64,000 bases of DNA from Pandoraea vervacti (GTDB taxonomy: Bacteria; Pseudomonadota; Gammaproteobacteria; Burkholderiales; Burkholderiaceae): assembly GCF_000934605.2 (NCBI RefSeq), contig NZ_CP010897.2, positions 4,588,001-4,652,000 of the forward strand. Direction: 5' to 3'. Under the pieces are notes generated by a model that had not been told where the DNA came from, did not search any database, and worked only from the letters and a program-made list of their open reading frames with translations. The translations under genes were made by a program, and so were the position numbers. Positions 54,162-64,000 of the stretch are shown here, piece after piece (the stretch's first letter is position 1; the number at the start of each line of letters is the position of its first letter).

Positions 54162-54218
54162 GATTGGAAACTCTCTTGAAACGGGGGAAGCGCCTCGCGC
54201 TCGCCCCCCAAATGGAAC

Positions 54219-55313
54219 TCAGGCAGCCGCCGGAGGTTGCTTCGCGACGTCGGCTTTATCAGCCGCCTTGTCAGTCGACTTGTCCGTCGCTTTATCCGCT
54301 GCTTTATCCGTCGCCTTCTCGGCAGGCTTCTCGGCGGACTTCTCAACGGGCTTCTCGGTCGCCTTCTCCGCCAGTGCAGCCGTACCGCGTGGCGCGCCAT
54401 GACTCGAGGCCGTCATTGCAGGCGCCATCGTCGAACCGGCGCCGGTATCGCGCGCGTCCTTCGGTTCACGAGGCTCCTTTGCGTCCCTCGGCTCCTTCGC
54501 CTCTTTCGACTCCACCGATGCAGTGGACGCCGCCTGCCCGGCCTTCTCCGCCTTTTTCGCTTCGGACGCCGCCGCTTTCGCCGCCCGCTTCTTTGCCGCC
54601 TTGGCGCTCTTCTCCGCCTTGGGCTTGGCCAGCGCAGGCATCTTCTGCACCTCTTCGAGCGCCTTCTTTGCCGCCGCTTGTTCCGCAGCACGACGGCTCG
54701 CCCCCGAGCCACCGACCTTGATGTCGAGCTTCGGCACCGTACACTCAACCTCGAACTGCTGGTTGTGCGCAGCGCCGTGGGTGGCGATCACCGTGTACTG
54801 CGGCAGCGCAATCTTGTGACCTTGCAGATATTCCTGCAGCAGCGTCTTGGCGTCTTTACCGAGCGTTTTCGGATCGACGTGTTCGAGCACCGGCGTGTAA
54901 AGACGCTCGATTACCGCGTAGGCCGCTTCGAAACCGCCGTCGAGGTACATCGCCCCGAACAACGCTTCGAGCGTGTCGGCCAGAATCGACGGACGACGGA
55001 AACCGCCGCTCTTGAGCTCGCCCTCGCCTAAGCGCAGGAAATCGGAAACGCCAAGCGTCTGCGCGATCTCATACAGCGACTGCTGCTTCACGAGATTGGC
55101 ACGCACACGAGAGAGGTCGCCTTCGTCGAGCTTGCCGTAGCGACGGAACAGAATCGCTGCGACCGAACAGTTCAGAATGGAATCGCCGAGAAACTCCAAC
55201 CGCTCATTATTGGCGGCACTGTGGCTACGGTGCGTCAGTGCTTGGCAAAGCAATTCCGCATCGTGGAAACGATACTGGAGGCGTTCTTCCAGTTGGTTGA
55301 GAGATTGAGGCAT
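54219..55313 (-). CDS. rnc: Ribonuclease III with long Lys/Ala-rich C-terminal tail
   Basis: 364 residues; the usual enzyme is ~225. The nuclease domain has [20 protein letters not shown] and the second metal-site motif [16 protein letters not shown] double-stranded RNA-binding domain is at ~155-222 ([20 protein letters not shown]). After that come ~140 residues of low complexity rich in Lys, Ala, Glu and Asp, ending in repeated KATDKAADK units. ATG 55313 is the start after rejecting the upstream frame. Cleaves rRNA precursors and mRNA duplexes. Confidence 0.93.
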   Translation of the reverse strand: MPQSLNQLEERLQYRFHDAELLCQALTHRSHSAANNERLEFLGDSILNCSVAAILFRRYGKLDEGDLSRVRANLVKQQSLYEIAQTLGVSDFLRLGEGELKSGGFRRPSILADTLEALFGAMYLDGGFEAAYAVIERLYTPVLEHVDPKTLGKDAKTLLQEYLQGHKIALPQYTVIATHGAAHNQQFEVECTVPKLDIKVGGSGASRRAAEQAAAKKALEEVQKMPALAKPKAEKSAKAAKKRAAKAAASEAKKAEKAGQAASTASVESKEAKEPRDAKEPREPKDARDTGAGSTMAPAMTASSHGAPRGTAALAEKATEKPVEKSAEKPAEKATDKAADKATDKSTDKAADKADVAKQPPAAA

Positions 55314-55503
55314 GGCGCAAGTATAGCGCGACGCTCCCGCCCCAGCGCGCGTCGTCGCCAAGAAACGACGGGCTTTACCGCCGTGTGGCGGGCTTTTCGG
55401 ACTCGCGTGAGGGCGGTGAACCGGACATTTCCGAACTCGGGACGGATCGGTCCCTTCGGCAGTCCTCACTCGTCGCTTCTTTTATTTCTTTTTCAAAAAC
55501 AAT

Positions 55504-55539
55504 AATGCGGAAAATGACGAATTACGCCAATTTCCGCAT
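55504..55539 (-). terminator. Intrinsic terminator after lepB
   Basis: On the minus strand ATGCGGAAA (55539-55531) and TTTCCGCAT (55512-55504) pair, followed by TATTGTTTTT. It lies in an AT-rich spacer 45 nt after the lepB stop, so rnc probably has its own promoter. Confidence 0.75.
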
Positions 55540-55583
55540 CAATTTAACATTGCCGGCGGGATATCCCACCGTGGCCGCAGTCT

Positions 55584-56498
55584 TTACTGGAAGCTGCCCA
55601 AACGCTTCAGATTCGAGAAGTTCATCCAGATGAAGAATGCACGACCGACGATGTTTTCTTCCGGGACAAAACCCCAGTATCGACTATCCGCGCTGTTATC
55701 GCGGTTGTCGCCCATCATGAAGTAGTTACCTGGCGGCACCTTGCAGATCACGCCCTGACTGTTGTACTGGCAGTTCTGCTTGTTCGGAAAGTCGTCGGCG
55801 CCCATGATGTACGGCGGCACGTTCGGATCGTTCAGAATACGATTCTTGACCCCGCCCACCGTCTCTTCGAACTGCTTGAAGTAGGCGATATGCTCGTCGT
55901 CGAAATAATCCGGCAACGCCGTTTCGGGCACAGGTTGCCCATTGATCGTCAGCTTCTTGTTCTGGTAGGCCACCACGTCGCCCGGCACACCGATCACACG
56001 CTTGATGTAGTCCATGGACTCATCTTTCGGATAACGGAACACTACAACGTCGCCGCGCTTCGGTTCACCCAGCGGGATGATCTTCTTGTTGATCACCGGC
56101 AGACGGATACCGTAGTCGAACTTGTTGACGAGAATGAAATCGCCGACGAGCAGGGTCGGGATCATCGATCCGGACGGAATCTTGAACGGTTCGACCACGA
56201 ACGAGCGCAGCACGAACACCGCCAGAATCACCGGGAAGAAGCTCGCGGAATATTCGAGCCACCAAGGTTGACGCAGCTTCTCGTCACGCAATTTCGCACG
56301 TGCACTCGCAAGTGCGCTGCCTTCCTGCGAACCAGAGCCCTGAACACCGGAACCCTGCAACGCCAGTTGCTGCTGATCGAATTGCGCCACAGCGTTCTGT
56401 GCTGCCCGGCGGCGCGCCGGTTGAAACACCAACTTGTCGGCCACCCAGGCCACCCCGGTCACCAGCACCAGGATCAAAAGAATCAGGGCGAAATTCAT
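55584..56498 (-). CDS. lepB: Signal peptidase I
   Basis: 304 residues, inner membrane with catalytic domain in the periplasm. TM1 (FALILLILVLVTGVAWVADK) and TM2 (SASFFPVILAVFVLRSFVVE) frame a cytoplasmic loop. Catalytic Ser in FKIPSGSMIPTL, catalytic Lys in SMDYIKRVIGVPGD, and the box NYFMMGDNRDNSADSRYWGF with VPEENIVGRAF. It follows lepA by 18 bp. The gene usually found between lepB and rnc in this order is missing here. Confidence 0.97.
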   Translation of the reverse strand: MNFALILLILVLVTGVAWVADKLVFQPARRRAAQNAVAQFDQQQLALQGSGVQGSGSQEGSALASARAKLRDEKLRQPWWLEYSASFFPVILAVFVLRSFVVEPFKIPSGSMIPTLLVGDFILVNKFDYGIRLPVINKKIIPLGEPKRGDVVVFRYPKDESMDYIKRVIGVPGDVVAYQNKKLTINGQPVPETALPDYFDDEHIAYFKQFEETVGGVKNRILNDPNVPPYIMGADDFPNKQNCQYNSQGVICKVPPGNYFMMGDNRDNSADSRYWGFVPEENIVGRAFFIWMNFSNLKRLGSFQ

Positions 56499-56516
56499 GC
56501 GGGACCTGTCGCTACG

Positions 56517-58322
56517 TTATTTGTCTTCGACTTGCAAAATGGCAAGGAACGCTTCCTGAGGAATTTCAACGCTCCCCACCTGCTTCATGCGCTTCTTACC
56601 TTCCTTCTGTTTCTCAAGCAGCTTCTTCTTACGCGTGATGTCGCCACCATAGCACTTCGCCAGAACGTTCTTGCGCAAGGCCTTGATGTTTTCACGGGCA
56701 ATGATGTTCGCACCGATCGCCGCCTGAATCGCCACGTCGTACATCTGACGCGGAATGATTTCCCGCATCTTCGCCGCGACTTGCGCGCCGCGACGGCGAC
56801 TCTCGGAACGGTGAACGATGATCGACAGGGCGTCGACCTTGTCACTGTTGATGAGCATGTCGACCGTGACGACATCCGACGCGCGATACTCCTTGAACTC
56901 GTAGTCCATCGACGCGTAACCGCGCGACACCGACTTCAGACGATCGAAGAAATCGAGCACGATTTCGGCCATCGGAATTTCGTAGATCAGACGGACCTGA
57001 CGGCCGTGGTACTGCATGTCGATCTGAATACCACGTTTTTGCTGACACAACGTGACGACCGAGCCGACATACTCCTGCGGCATGTACAAATTCACCGTGA
57101 CGATCGGCTCGCGAACTTCCTCGATACGGCCCGGATCCGGCATCTTCGACGGGTTTTCGACGGACACCACGGTGCCGTCGCGCTCCGTCACCTCATAAAT
57201 CACGGTCGGTGCCGTGGTAATGAGGTCCATGTCGAACTCGCGCTCCAGACGCTCCTGCACGATTTCCATGTGCAGCAACCCCAGGAAGCCGCAGCGGAAG
57301 CCGAAGCCCAGCGCCTGCGAGACTTCAGGCTCGTATTGCAGCGACGCATCGTTGAGCTTGAGCTTTTCAAGCGACTCACGCAGCGCGTCGTACTGGTTGG
57401 CTTCAACGGGATAAAGCCCGGCGAACACCTGCGGTTTGACTTCCTTGAAGCCCGGCAGCGGCGCATCGGCCGGTTTGGTCGTCGTGGTCACGGCGTGCGT
57501 GACCGTATCGCCCACCTTCGCAGCACCGAGTTCCTTGATGCCCGAGATGATGAAGCCGACCTGCCCCGCCGAGAGTGCCGCGAGCTGCTTCGACTTGGGC
57601 GTGAACACGCCGACCTGCTCGACCAGATGGCTCGACCCCGTGGCCATCAGGTGAATCTTTTCCTTCGGCTTGAGCGTTCCGTTCACGACGCGCACGAGCA
57701 TGACCACGCCCACGTAGCTATCGAACCACGAGTCGATGATCAACGCCTGCAACGGGGCATTCGCATCGCCCTTGGGCGGCGGCACCTTGGCGATCAGCGC
57801 TTCAAGCACGTCTTCCACACCGAGGCCGGTCTTCGCCGAGCAGCGCACGGCGTCGGTCGCTTCGATGCCGATAACGTCTTCGATCTCCTGGATCGCGTTC
57901 TCGGGCTCGGCAGACGGCAAATCGATCTTGTTGAGCACCGGAACCACTTCCACACCCAGTTCGATCGCCGTGTAGCAGTTCGCCACCGTCTGCGCTTCGA
58001 CGCCCTGCGAAGCGTCGACCACGAGCAGCGCACCTTCGCACGCGGACAGCGAACGGCTCACTTCGTACGAAAAGTCGACGTGTCCCGGTGTATCGATGAG
58101 GTTGAGGTTATAGACCTTGCCGTCGCGCGCCTTGTATTGCAGCGCGGCCGTCTGCGCCTTGATGGTGATGCCACGCTCGCGCTCGAGGTCCATCGAGTCG
58201 AGGACGCGCGATTCCATTTCACGATCGGACAAACCGCCGCTCAGCTGGATGATGCGATCGGCCAGGGTCGATTTCCCGTGGTCGATGTGGGCGATGATCG
58301 AAAAATTGCGAATATGGTCCAT
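56517..58322 (-). CDS. lepA: Elongation factor 4 (LepA)
   Basis: 601-602 residues. Translational GTPase that can back-translocate ribosomes. Complete motifs: [16 protein letters not shown] (G1), RERGITIK (G2), DTPGHVDF (G3), NKIDLP (G4) and the LepA-specific C-terminal part ([20 protein letters not shown]). ATG 58322 starts [16 protein letters not shown], as in relatives. It is 184 bp downstream of the glutaredoxin-like gene and forms a unit with lepB. Confidence 0.97.
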   Translation of the reverse strand: MDHIRNFSIIAHIDHGKSTLADRIIQLSGGLSDREMESRVLDSMDLERERGITIKAQTAALQYKARDGKVYNLNLIDTPGHVDFSYEVSRSLSACEGALLVVDASQGVEAQTVANCYTAIELGVEVVPVLNKIDLPSAEPENAIQEIEDVIGIEATDAVRCSAKTGLGVEDVLEALIAKVPPPKGDANAPLQALIIDSWFDSYVGVVMLVRVVNGTLKPKEKIHLMATGSSHLVEQVGVFTPKSKQLAALSAGQVGFIISGIKELGAAKVGDTVTHAVTTTTKPADAPLPGFKEVKPQVFAGLYPVEANQYDALRESLEKLKLNDASLQYEPEVSQALGFGFRCGFLGLLHMEIVQERLEREFDMDLITTAPTVIYEVTERDGTVVSVENPSKMPDPGRIEEVREPIVTVNLYMPQEYVGSVVTLCQQKRGIQIDMQYHGRQVRLIYEIPMAEIVLDFFDRLKSVSRGYASMDYEFKEYRASDVVTVDMLINSDKVDALSIIVHRSESRRRGAQVAAKMREIIPRQMYDVAIQAAIGANIIARENIKALRKNVLAKCYGGDITRKKKLLEKQKEGKKRMKQVGSVEIPQEAFLAILQVEDK

Positions 58323-58506
58323 GAGGCGGGCTATAGAAAAGTCGGTGCCATCGGATTCGGCTCGGCAGCGGCTTTCGAGAGAATCGGCAAACACGACATT
58401 TTAGCCGAAAGCGCAGCGATTCCGTCCGGAATCGCGCATATCTCGGCGATACATCGGCAATGACGGGAAGGTCCTGGCGTCGTTCTTGAGCGGGAGACGC
58501 GCGGCT

Positions 58507-58752
58507 TCAGTCCGATAGAAAGACGGCAGCCACGGCATTGGCGTCGAAATGATACCGGCACAGCTCGCGATCCCCCAGTGCAAGCACCGGCACGATCTCG
58601 TCGTATTTGGCTTCCAGCGCCGGATCGCTGTCGACATCGACGACGGTCACCGAGAAATCCCACGCCGGGCGCATCGCTTCGAGCGCCGCAAGCATGTCAT
58701 CGCATAGATGACACCACTTGCGGCCGTACAGCGTGAACGCCGGCGCGGTCAT
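58507..58752 (-). CDS. Glutaredoxin-like small protein
   Basis: 81 residues with the thioredoxin fold start FTLYGRKWCHLCDDMLAALE. The redox motif is CHLC, and the predicted cis-Pro is in EIVPVLALGDRELCRYHFD. These small proteins occur between mucD and lepA in beta- and gammaproteobacteria. The redox partner is unknown. ATG 58752 lies 9 bp after the mucD stop, so they are cotranscribed. Confidence 0.88.
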   Translation of the reverse strand: MTAPAFTLYGRKWCHLCDDMLAALEAMRPAWDFSVTVVDVDSDPALEAKYDEIVPVLALGDRELCRYHFDANAVAAVFLSD

Positions 58753-58761
58753 GAGGCGAGC

Positions 58762-60273
58762 TTACTTGCCGCTCGGGGCACGCGGGCGCAGCGGCACGAA
58801 CTGCGTCGCATCGCCACGTCGCACCAGGATCGGCACCAGACGCTTGGGGTCGAGCGCCTTGACCACTTCCTCGAACTGCTTGGCATTGGCGATGTCGGCG
58901 TCGCCCACTCGCAGAATGATGTCGCCCTGCTGGAGCCCCGCCCGACCGGCCGGCCCTTCCGCCAGCTCGACCTGCACCCCGCCACGCAGCTTCATGTCCT
59001 TCTTCTGCGCATCGGTCAGATCGGAGACGACCAGCCCAAGCGCGTTCGGATGCGGCGTGTCGGCACTGCCACCCTGCGCCTTCGACGCCTTGGGCGTGTC
59101 GGTATCGGCTTCGGCGATGGCGATCTTCAGATCCTGATTCTTGCCCTTGCGCAATACCTGCAGCGTGGCGCTGGAACCCGGCTTGGTTTCGCCCACCATA
59201 CGCGGCAGATCGGTCGCGTGATCGACGGGGCGACCCTCGAACTTCATGATGATGTCGCCCGGCTGCACCCCCGCCTTCTCGGCCGGGCTGCCCGGCTCGA
59301 CGCTACGCACGAGCGCGCCTTGCGCACGCGGCAGGCCCAGCGAATCGGCCACGTCCTTGCTGACTTCGCTGATCGCCACACCGATGCGCCCGCGCACGAC
59401 CTTGCCCGTCTTCTTGAGCTGGTCGACCACACGCATGACTTCATCGATCGGAATCGCGAACGAAATGCCCATGAAGCCACCGGTCTGGCTGTAGATCATC
59501 GAATTGATGCCCACCACCTCACCGCGCATGTTGATCAGCGGACCACCGGAATTGCCCGGATTCACGGCAACGTCCGTCTGGATGAACGGCAGGTAATCCC
59601 CCGTATCGCGCCCCTTGGCCGACACGATGCCCGACGTTACCGTATTTTCGAGTCCGAACGGCGACCCGATCGCGACCACCCATTCGCCTACGCGAAGCCG
59701 GTTCGAATCGCCTACCGGCACGGTCGGCAGATCCTTGGCCTCGACCTTGACGACGGCAACGTCGGTGCGTTTGTCCGCGCCCACCAGCTTGGCCTTGAAC
59801 TCGCGCTTGTCGGTCAGGGTGACGTAGATGCTGTCCGCCCCGTCGACAACGTGGGCGTTCGTCAGAATGTAGCCGTCATTCGAGACGATGAACCCCGACC
59901 CCACGCCGCTGTTCTGCTCCTCATCGGGCTGTGGCTGACCGCGTCGCGGCGTGCCCCCCTTCGGCCCAGGCTGCTGCGGCATGGGCACACCGAAGAAACG
60001 ACGGAACAATTCGGCCATGTCGTCGTCCATGCCCGGCGGCAAGCCACGCTGATTGCGGCTAACGCGCTCGGTCGTCCGAATATTGACGACGGCAGGGCCG
60101 ACGCGATCGACGAGTTGGGTGAAATCGGGAAGATTGCTGACTAGCGGTGCGTTCGACGACGCCGTTGCGCTGCTCGTCGCAGAGGCAGGGGCGGCAAACG
60201 CGGCGGGGGCTCCCGCCAGATGGGCGGCCATGGCGCCGCCGAGGATGACACGAAGCAGGAGAGTCTTCTTCAT
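58762..60273 (-). CDS. mucD: Periplasmic serine protease, Do/MucD family
   Basis: 503 residues. Signal peptide (KKTLLLRVILGGAMAAHLAG, cleaved near AFA). Protease domain with His in LTNAHVVDGA, Asp in DKRTDVAVVKV and Ser in VNPGNSGGPL. Two PDZ domains follow (~300-400 and ~410-500). It degrades misfolded periplasmic proteins and damps the sigma-E response. Start at ATG 60273; the extension upstream would overlap rseB and is rejected. It lies between rseB and the glutaredoxin gene. Confidence 0.93.
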   Translation of the reverse strand: MKKTLLLRVILGGAMAAHLAGAPAAFAAPASATSSATASSNAPLVSNLPDFTQLVDRVGPAVVNIRTTERVSRNQRGLPPGMDDDMAELFRRFFGVPMPQQPGPKGGTPRRGQPQPDEEQNSGVGSGFIVSNDGYILTNAHVVDGADSIYVTLTDKREFKAKLVGADKRTDVAVVKVEAKDLPTVPVGDSNRLRVGEWVVAIGSPFGLENTVTSGIVSAKGRDTGDYLPFIQTDVAVNPGNSGGPLINMRGEVVGINSMIYSQTGGFMGISFAIPIDEVMRVVDQLKKTGKVVRGRIGVAISEVSKDVADSLGLPRAQGALVRSVEPGSPAEKAGVQPGDIIMKFEGRPVDHATDLPRMVGETKPGSSATLQVLRKGKNQDLKIAIAEADTDTPKASKAQGGSADTPHPNALGLVVSDLTDAQKKDMKLRGGVQVELAEGPAGRAGLQQGDIILRVGDADIANAKQFEEVVKALDPKRLVPILVRRGDATQFVPLRPRAPSGK

Positions 60274-60403
60274 TGGAAGATCGTGGTGCGCGAAAGTCTC
60301 GGAATCCCTGAGGGCAGCCTGACACCCGACGCACCGTCGCGTCTTGCCAGCGCCTCGCTGCCCGGACCACGCCGTTGCCGGTCGCGGCCCACCCGACAGC
60401 CGG

Positions 60404-61462
60404 TCACTTCGCCGGCTGCTTAAACTCGATACTGGAAGCAAACTGCTGCAGGGTGGCCTGCGGCACTTCGCCTAGCAAGGTCAGCCAGAAGTCGCCATGG
60501 CGCTTGATGAGGATGTTCGTCGCCCCCGCACTGCCGTGGCCTTCCTTGCGATCACGCGTTGCCGGTTCGATGAACACCGAAAGTCCGGCCATGCCGTCGG
60601 AATATACCACCTGCTGGACTTCAAGCGGTTTGCCATCTGCGGTCGAGCGCATCGTACGACGCACCTCACGAACCGCCTTGAACCCGGGCACCTTCTTGTC
60701 GACGTCGATGCTCCAGCCCGCGTCGGACAGTCGGGTCGCGGCAATTTGCGGCTTCACGACATGCCAGCCGTGCGTCGCCTGGATCGCGTGCAGGATTCGC
60801 GCCTTCTCACTCGGCACGCCAATCGAGATTTGAGAGAACGCCGCCTGCTCAAGCAAATGCCCTTCCGCATCGAGCGTTTGGGCTCTCAACAGCAGACCTG
60901 TGTTGCGGTCGGCCCACAGCCGGTACCCGAAACGATAATCGTCCTTCGGCGAAAGTTCGATCACCATGCAGTCGAAGCCAGCCATGCGTTCGTTCGGCAG
61001 CAGCTTCGGTGCGTAGTTATCAAGCACATCGCGGTTCGGCGTGGCAAGCAACGCGGGGAACGAGTCCTTGCTCTCGCGCTTTTCCTGGAAGACGGTCTTC
61101 TGCTCCGGGATGAGCGTGTAGACATCGTCATTCTGGCGAAGAATGCGACGCTGACGTCCATCGAGCGTCTCGAGTTCTTCGTATTCATTACCTTTGTCCG
61201 CGAAGTGACTGATCTTCGACGAACGCATGGTCGACCCACGCTGGTAGACGAACGTACCAATGTAGTTTTGCGTCTGCGCCGCGCGATGAATCTTGTTGAG
61301 CCACGCGCTGACTTCGCGCTTCTCGATCAACGGATCGGTGGAAGGCGCAGAAGCCTGCGCCCACGCCTGCGTTTGCAGGGTGGTCGCCAGCAGGAAAGCG
61401 AACAGGAAGAAAGTGCGCCCGATGGGCGCACGCGGCAAGGATTCGATACTCAGGCGCTGCAT
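60404..61462 (-). CDS. rseB: Sigma-E regulatory protein RseB/MucB
   Basis: 352 residues, periplasmic. Signal peptide (TFFLFAFLLATTLQTQAWAQ), then a LolA-like N-terminal domain (AAQTQNYIGTFVYQRGSTMR to the LLRAQTLDAEGHLLEQAAFS strand) and a smaller C-terminal domain (ISIGVPSEKARILH... to SSIEFKQPAK). It protects the anti-sigma factor from proteolysis and senses lipoprotein or LPS defects. It follows rseA with no gap. Confidence 0.93.
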   Translation of the reverse strand: MQRLSIESLPRAPIGRTFFLFAFLLATTLQTQAWAQASAPSTDPLIEKREVSAWLNKIHRAAQTQNYIGTFVYQRGSTMRSSKISHFADKGNEYEELETLDGRQRRILRQNDDVYTLIPEQKTVFQEKRESKDSFPALLATPNRDVLDNYAPKLLPNERMAGFDCMVIELSPKDDYRFGYRLWADRNTGLLLRAQTLDAEGHLLEQAAFSQISIGVPSEKARILHAIQATHGWHVVKPQIAATRLSDAGWSIDVDKKVPGFKAVREVRRTMRSTADGKPLEVQQVVYSDGMAGLSVFIEPATRDRKEGHGSAGATNILIKRHGDFWLTLLGEVPQATLQQFASSIEFKQPAK

Positions 61463-62158
61463 TTATTCGTCCGCTTGCGCCGAGGCTCGCATGTAAGGGG
61501 AAACGCTCTGGCCGATGGGGGCCGGTGCGTATTGCTGGTGGGCCGCCAGATATTGATCGAGACGTGCATCACGCAGCACGATCAGGTCGTTCGGGGCACC
61601 GGCGCCCGCACCGTTGGCAGCCACAGCCGCTTGCGGTTGCTGAGAGAGCGCTACGCGCGTAAGGCTCGAACCCGAAGTTGCCGGCGCTGCGCTCTGAGCG
61701 AGCACCTGCGTCTGGGTCGCCCCTGTCGGATGGTCCTGCAGACGCGGCACCACGACCCACGACAGCGCAGCCACTGCGGCCGCCGCAGCGGCCGTCGGCA
61801 ACACGCGGCGTACACGCAGGAACGGATTGATACGGGTGACTCGCGAACCCGCGGCCTTTGCGCCCGGCGCGGTTGCAGCCTGAGCGTCAGCCAGCGCGGC
61901 CGGCGCAAGCAGATGCGGCTCAGCGTCCAGACGTGCCGCAAAGGACGCCATGAAGGCGGACTCCGAACGCGGCAACGTCAGTTCATCGGAACGCAGTGCG
62001 TCGCCGATCAGATGGTAGTCGTCCCACAGAGGCCGGCCCGAGGTGTCGGCCTCGTCCAGCAGGGCGGCCAGTTCGTCCGGATCGAATTCCCCGTCCATCA
62101 ACGCGGAAATCCGCTCGGCTTGCAGCCCCCGCTGCGTTTGCACCGTCGCTGATCCCAT
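61463..62158 (-). CDS. rseA: Sigma-E anti-sigma factor RseA/MucA
   Basis: 231 residues. The cytoplasmic sigma-binding part is QAERISALMDGEFDPDELAA, then LLDEADTSGRPLWDDYHLIG and DALR. A single membrane helix is at ~115-138 (RVLPTAAAAAAVAALSWVVV), and the C-terminal periplasmic part is rich in Ala/Gln. ATG 62158 is chosen because GGGGGAT precedes it; 14 codons upstream are open but less likely. It starts 39 bp after the rpoE stop. Confidence 0.9.
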   Translation of the reverse strand: MGSATVQTQRGLQAERISALMDGEFDPDELAALLDEADTSGRPLWDDYHLIGDALRSDELTLPRSESAFMASFAARLDAEPHLLAPAALADAQAATAPGAKAAGSRVTRINPFLRVRRVLPTAAAAAAVAALSWVVVPRLQDHPTGATQTQVLAQSAAPATSGSSLTRVALSQQPQAAVAANGAGAGAPNDLIVLRDARLDQYLAAHQQYAPAPIGQSVSPYMRASAQADE

Positions 62159-62196
62159 GATATCCCCCAACGAAAATAACTTCCCCGGCGGCGCGC

Positions 62197-62796
62197 TCAC
62201 CAGCGCTTACCGTCAGGCGTGTCCAGCAGCGGCCTCAGCCGGCTGGCAATCGCTTCACGCGCCCGGAAAATTCGCGAACGGACCGTTCCGATCGGGCACC
62301 CCATGGCTTCTGCGATCTCTTCGTAGCTAAGCCCCTCGATTTCTCGCAGGGTGATCGCCGTCCGAAGTTCATCGGGCAAAGCCTCCATCGCTGTGTTGAC
62401 CGTTTGAGCAATCTGCTTGCTCATCAGCATCGACTCAGGCGTGTTGATATCCCTTAGTTGATCGGCCTCGGCAAAAGTTTCCGCTTCTTCAGCGTTCGCT
62501 TCAGTCGAAGTCGGTGCACGGCGCCCTTGCGTTGCAAGGTGGTTTTTCGCCGTGTTGACAGCAATACGATACAACCAGGTATAGAACGCCGACTCGCCAC
62601 GAAACTGCGGCAAGGCGCGGTAGGCCTTGATAAAGGCCTCCTGCGTCACATCCTCGACCTCGGCAGCGTCGCGCACGAGCCGCGATACGAGGCGGATGAT
62701 CTTGCGGTGATATTTCGCGACCAACAGCTCGAAGGCGGCTTTGTCGCCCTTTTGCACGCGCTCTACGAGCGCCTGGTCGATTTCTCGTTCACTCAC
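62197..62796 (-). CDS. rpoE: RNA polymerase sigma factor RpoE (AlgU)
   Basis: 199 residues, the ECF sigma factor for envelope stress. Region 2 (DVTQEAFIKAYRALPQFRGE, then FYTWLYRIAVNTAKNHLATQ) and region 4 (LPDELRTAITLREIEGLSYE, then EIAEAMGCPIGTVRSRIFRA) are complete. It is first of rpoE-rseA-rseB-mucD and is probably autoregulated; no clean sigma-E promoter was found by eye in the 167 bp upstream. Confidence 0.97.
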   Translation of the reverse strand: MSEREIDQALVERVQKGDKAAFELLVAKYHRKIIRLVSRLVRDAAEVEDVTQEAFIKAYRALPQFRGESAFYTWLYRIAVNTAKNHLATQGRRAPTSTEANAEEAETFAEADQLRDINTPESMLMSKQIAQTVNTAMEALPDELRTAITLREIEGLSYEEIAEAMGCPIGTVRSRIFRAREAIASRLRPLLDTPDGKRW

Positions 62797-62935
62797 CTGA
62801 TATGGATCCGTATTTTCTCTGGCTGCCAGGCCCCGGTCGGGCCCGATTGCACCACGGCGGCAGTTGCCGCCATGGCTGGAAATGTCTTTGACGCCGCACG
62901 CCCGGGCACACTCACCGGAGCGTGGGTTAGCGGGA

Positions 62936-62958
62936 CGGGACGCCTGCGCGGCGTCCCG
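62936..62958 (-). terminator. Hairpin after fabF
   Basis: CGGGACGCC (62936-62944) and GGCGTCCCG (62950-62958) form a 9-bp stem 5 nt beyond the fabF stop. No U-run follows on the minus strand, so termination may be partial. Confidence 0.6.
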
Positions 62959-62963
62959 CGAAC

Positions 62964-64000
62964 TTAGACGCGCTGGAAGACCAGCGTGCCGTTAGTCCCG
63001 CCAAATCCGAAAGAGTTCTTCAACGCGACATCAATTTTCATGTCGCGAGCCACGTTTGCGCAGTAATCGAGGTCGCAAGCGGGATCTTGATTGAAGATAT
63101 TGATCGTCGGCGGCGATTTCTGGTGGTGAACGGCCAGCACGGTAAACACCGATTCCAAGCCGCCCGCACCGCCCAGCAAATGGCCGGTCATCGACTTTGT
63201 CGAGTTCACGACGACGTGCTTGGCCGCGTCGCCCATCAGTCGCTTGACCGCGACCGTCTCGGCGATGTCGCCCAGCGGCGTCGAGGTGCCATGTGCGTTC
63301 ACGTAATTGACGGTGTCGGCGTTCAGACCGGCATCGCGCAATGCGTTCGTCATGGCGCGCAGAGCGCCGTCGCCGTCTTCGCACGGGGCGGTCATGTGAT
63401 ACGCGTCGGCGCTCATGCCGAAGCCCTTGATCTCCGCATAGATCTTTGCGCCGCGCGCCTTGGCGTGCTCGTACTCTTCGACCATCATCACGCCGGCGCC
63501 TTCGCCCAGCACGAAACCGTCGCGATCCCGGTCCCACGGACGGCTCGCCGTTGCCGGATCGTCATTGCGCGTGGACAGCGCGGTCATCGCGGCGAATCCG
63601 CCGATACCCAGCGGGGACACCGTCGATTCGGCGCCGCCTGCGAGCACGGCATCCGCGTCGCCATACTGAATCATGCGCGCTGCCTGGCCGATACAGTGCA
63701 GACCGGTCGTGCAGGCCGTCACGATGGCGAGGTTCGGCCCCTTCAGACCGTACTTGATCGACAGATGGCCGGAGATCATGTTGATGATCGAGCCAGGCAC
63801 GAAAAATGGGGAAATCTTGCGCGGACCGCCATTGAGCAGGTCGGTCTGCGTGTCTTCGATCATCGGCAGGCCGCCGATACCGGAACCGACCAGCACGCCC
63901 ACGCGTTCGGCGTTTTCCGCGGTGACTTGCAAGCCGCTGTCTTCGAACGCCTGAATGCCGGCGGCGAGACCGTAATGGATGAACGTATCCATGCGGCGCG
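62964..64000 (-). CDS. fabF: 3-oxoacyl-[ACP] synthase II (partial, runs off the right edge)
   Basis: About 345 C-terminal residues are visible; the N terminus lies outside. It condenses malonyl-ACP with acyl-ACP in fatty acid elongation. It shows [40 protein letters not shown] (catalytic Cys), [14 protein letters not shown] and [18 protein letters not shown] (both His ligands and Lys) and the end [18 protein letters not shown]. It usually lies with acpP upstream; that part is not in this window. Confidence 0.96.
   Translation of the reverse strand, partial: RRMDTFIHYGLAAGIQAFEDSGLQVTAENAERVGVLVGSGIGGLPMIEDTQTDLLNGGPRKISPFFVPGSIINMISGHLSIKYGLKGPNLAIVTACTTGLHCIGQAARMIQYGDADAVLAGGAESTVSPLGIGGFAAMTALSTRNDDPATASRPWDRDRDGFVLGEGAGVMMVEEYEHAKARGAKIYAEIKGFGMSADAYHMTAPCEDGDGALRAMTNALRDAGLNADTVNYVNAHGTSTPLGDIAETVAVKRLMGDAAKHVVVNSTKSMTGHLLGGAGGLESVFTVLAVHHQKSPPTINIFNQDPACDLDYCANVARDMKIDVALKNSFGFGGTNGTLVFQRV

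Noticed and set aside
55890..58463. 857-codon plus-strand frame
   Set aside because: Antisense to lepA and lepB, His/Arg/Asp-rich and without any recognisable motif.
60497..62152. 551-codon plus-strand frame
   Set aside because: Antisense to rseB and rseA, which have strong family support.

Overview
The window looks like a chromosome segment of a high-GC betaproteobacterium of the Burkholderiaceae; Pandoraea is my best guess, from memory of gene order and protein style rather than a search. The right third carries a conserved housekeeping block, all read leftward from the window end: fabF, rpoE (algU), rseA, rseB, mucD, a glutaredoxin-like gene, lepA, lepB, rnc, era, recO, pdxJ, acpS and nagZ. 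It is followed by efp and earP (rightward), uvrC (leftward), a Kch-type potassium channel (rightward), pgsA and a tRNA-Gly/Gly/Cys array (leftward).

The left two thirds are accessory. From the left edge: a HAD hydrolase fragment, a Tat-exported Fe-type superoxide dismutase, a DUF1254 protein, a truncated zinc/cadmium efflux gene, and a methyltransferase of foreign appearance. Next comes a small redox cluster (LysR, cupin, carboxymuconolactone decarboxylase, SDR) next to a frameshifted gene remnant. It is bracketed by GGTGCA-type repeat arrays and ends at tRNA-Leu(UAA). Then follow a split chromate transporter, ergothioneine genes egtB and egtD, a hypothetical protein, a DMT exporter, an unusual two-gene unit (small low-complexity protein plus a heme-oxygenase-like protein) and an orphan nitrate-reductase-associated protein.

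17.7-32.9 kb is a complete D-glucarate/galactarate catabolic locus: garD, kdgD, alpha-ketoglutarate semialdehyde dehydrogenase, gudD, a porin, a four-gene ABC importer of the polyamine/iron class and a FadR-type GntR regulator. Two divergent promoter regions 9 kb apart share a dyad operator (core GTCATAYGATGAC). An ECF sigma/anti-sigma pair with a secreted PF03640-like protein sits in the middle. After it come a PPOX flavoprotein/AraC divergent pair, an alpha/beta hydrolase, an HD-domain protein and an XRE regulator.

37.1-42.3 kb is a small islet: a 3' fragment of tRNA-Cys at 37113-37165, an IS3-family element and a large autotransporter, closed by the intact tRNA-Cys gene. The usual Gly-Cys-Leu(UAA) tRNA order next to pgsA appears to be split, with tRNA-Leu 33.6 kb away in the same orientation. 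Several spacers carry short tandem arrays with a period of 11 bp, an unexplained recurring feature.
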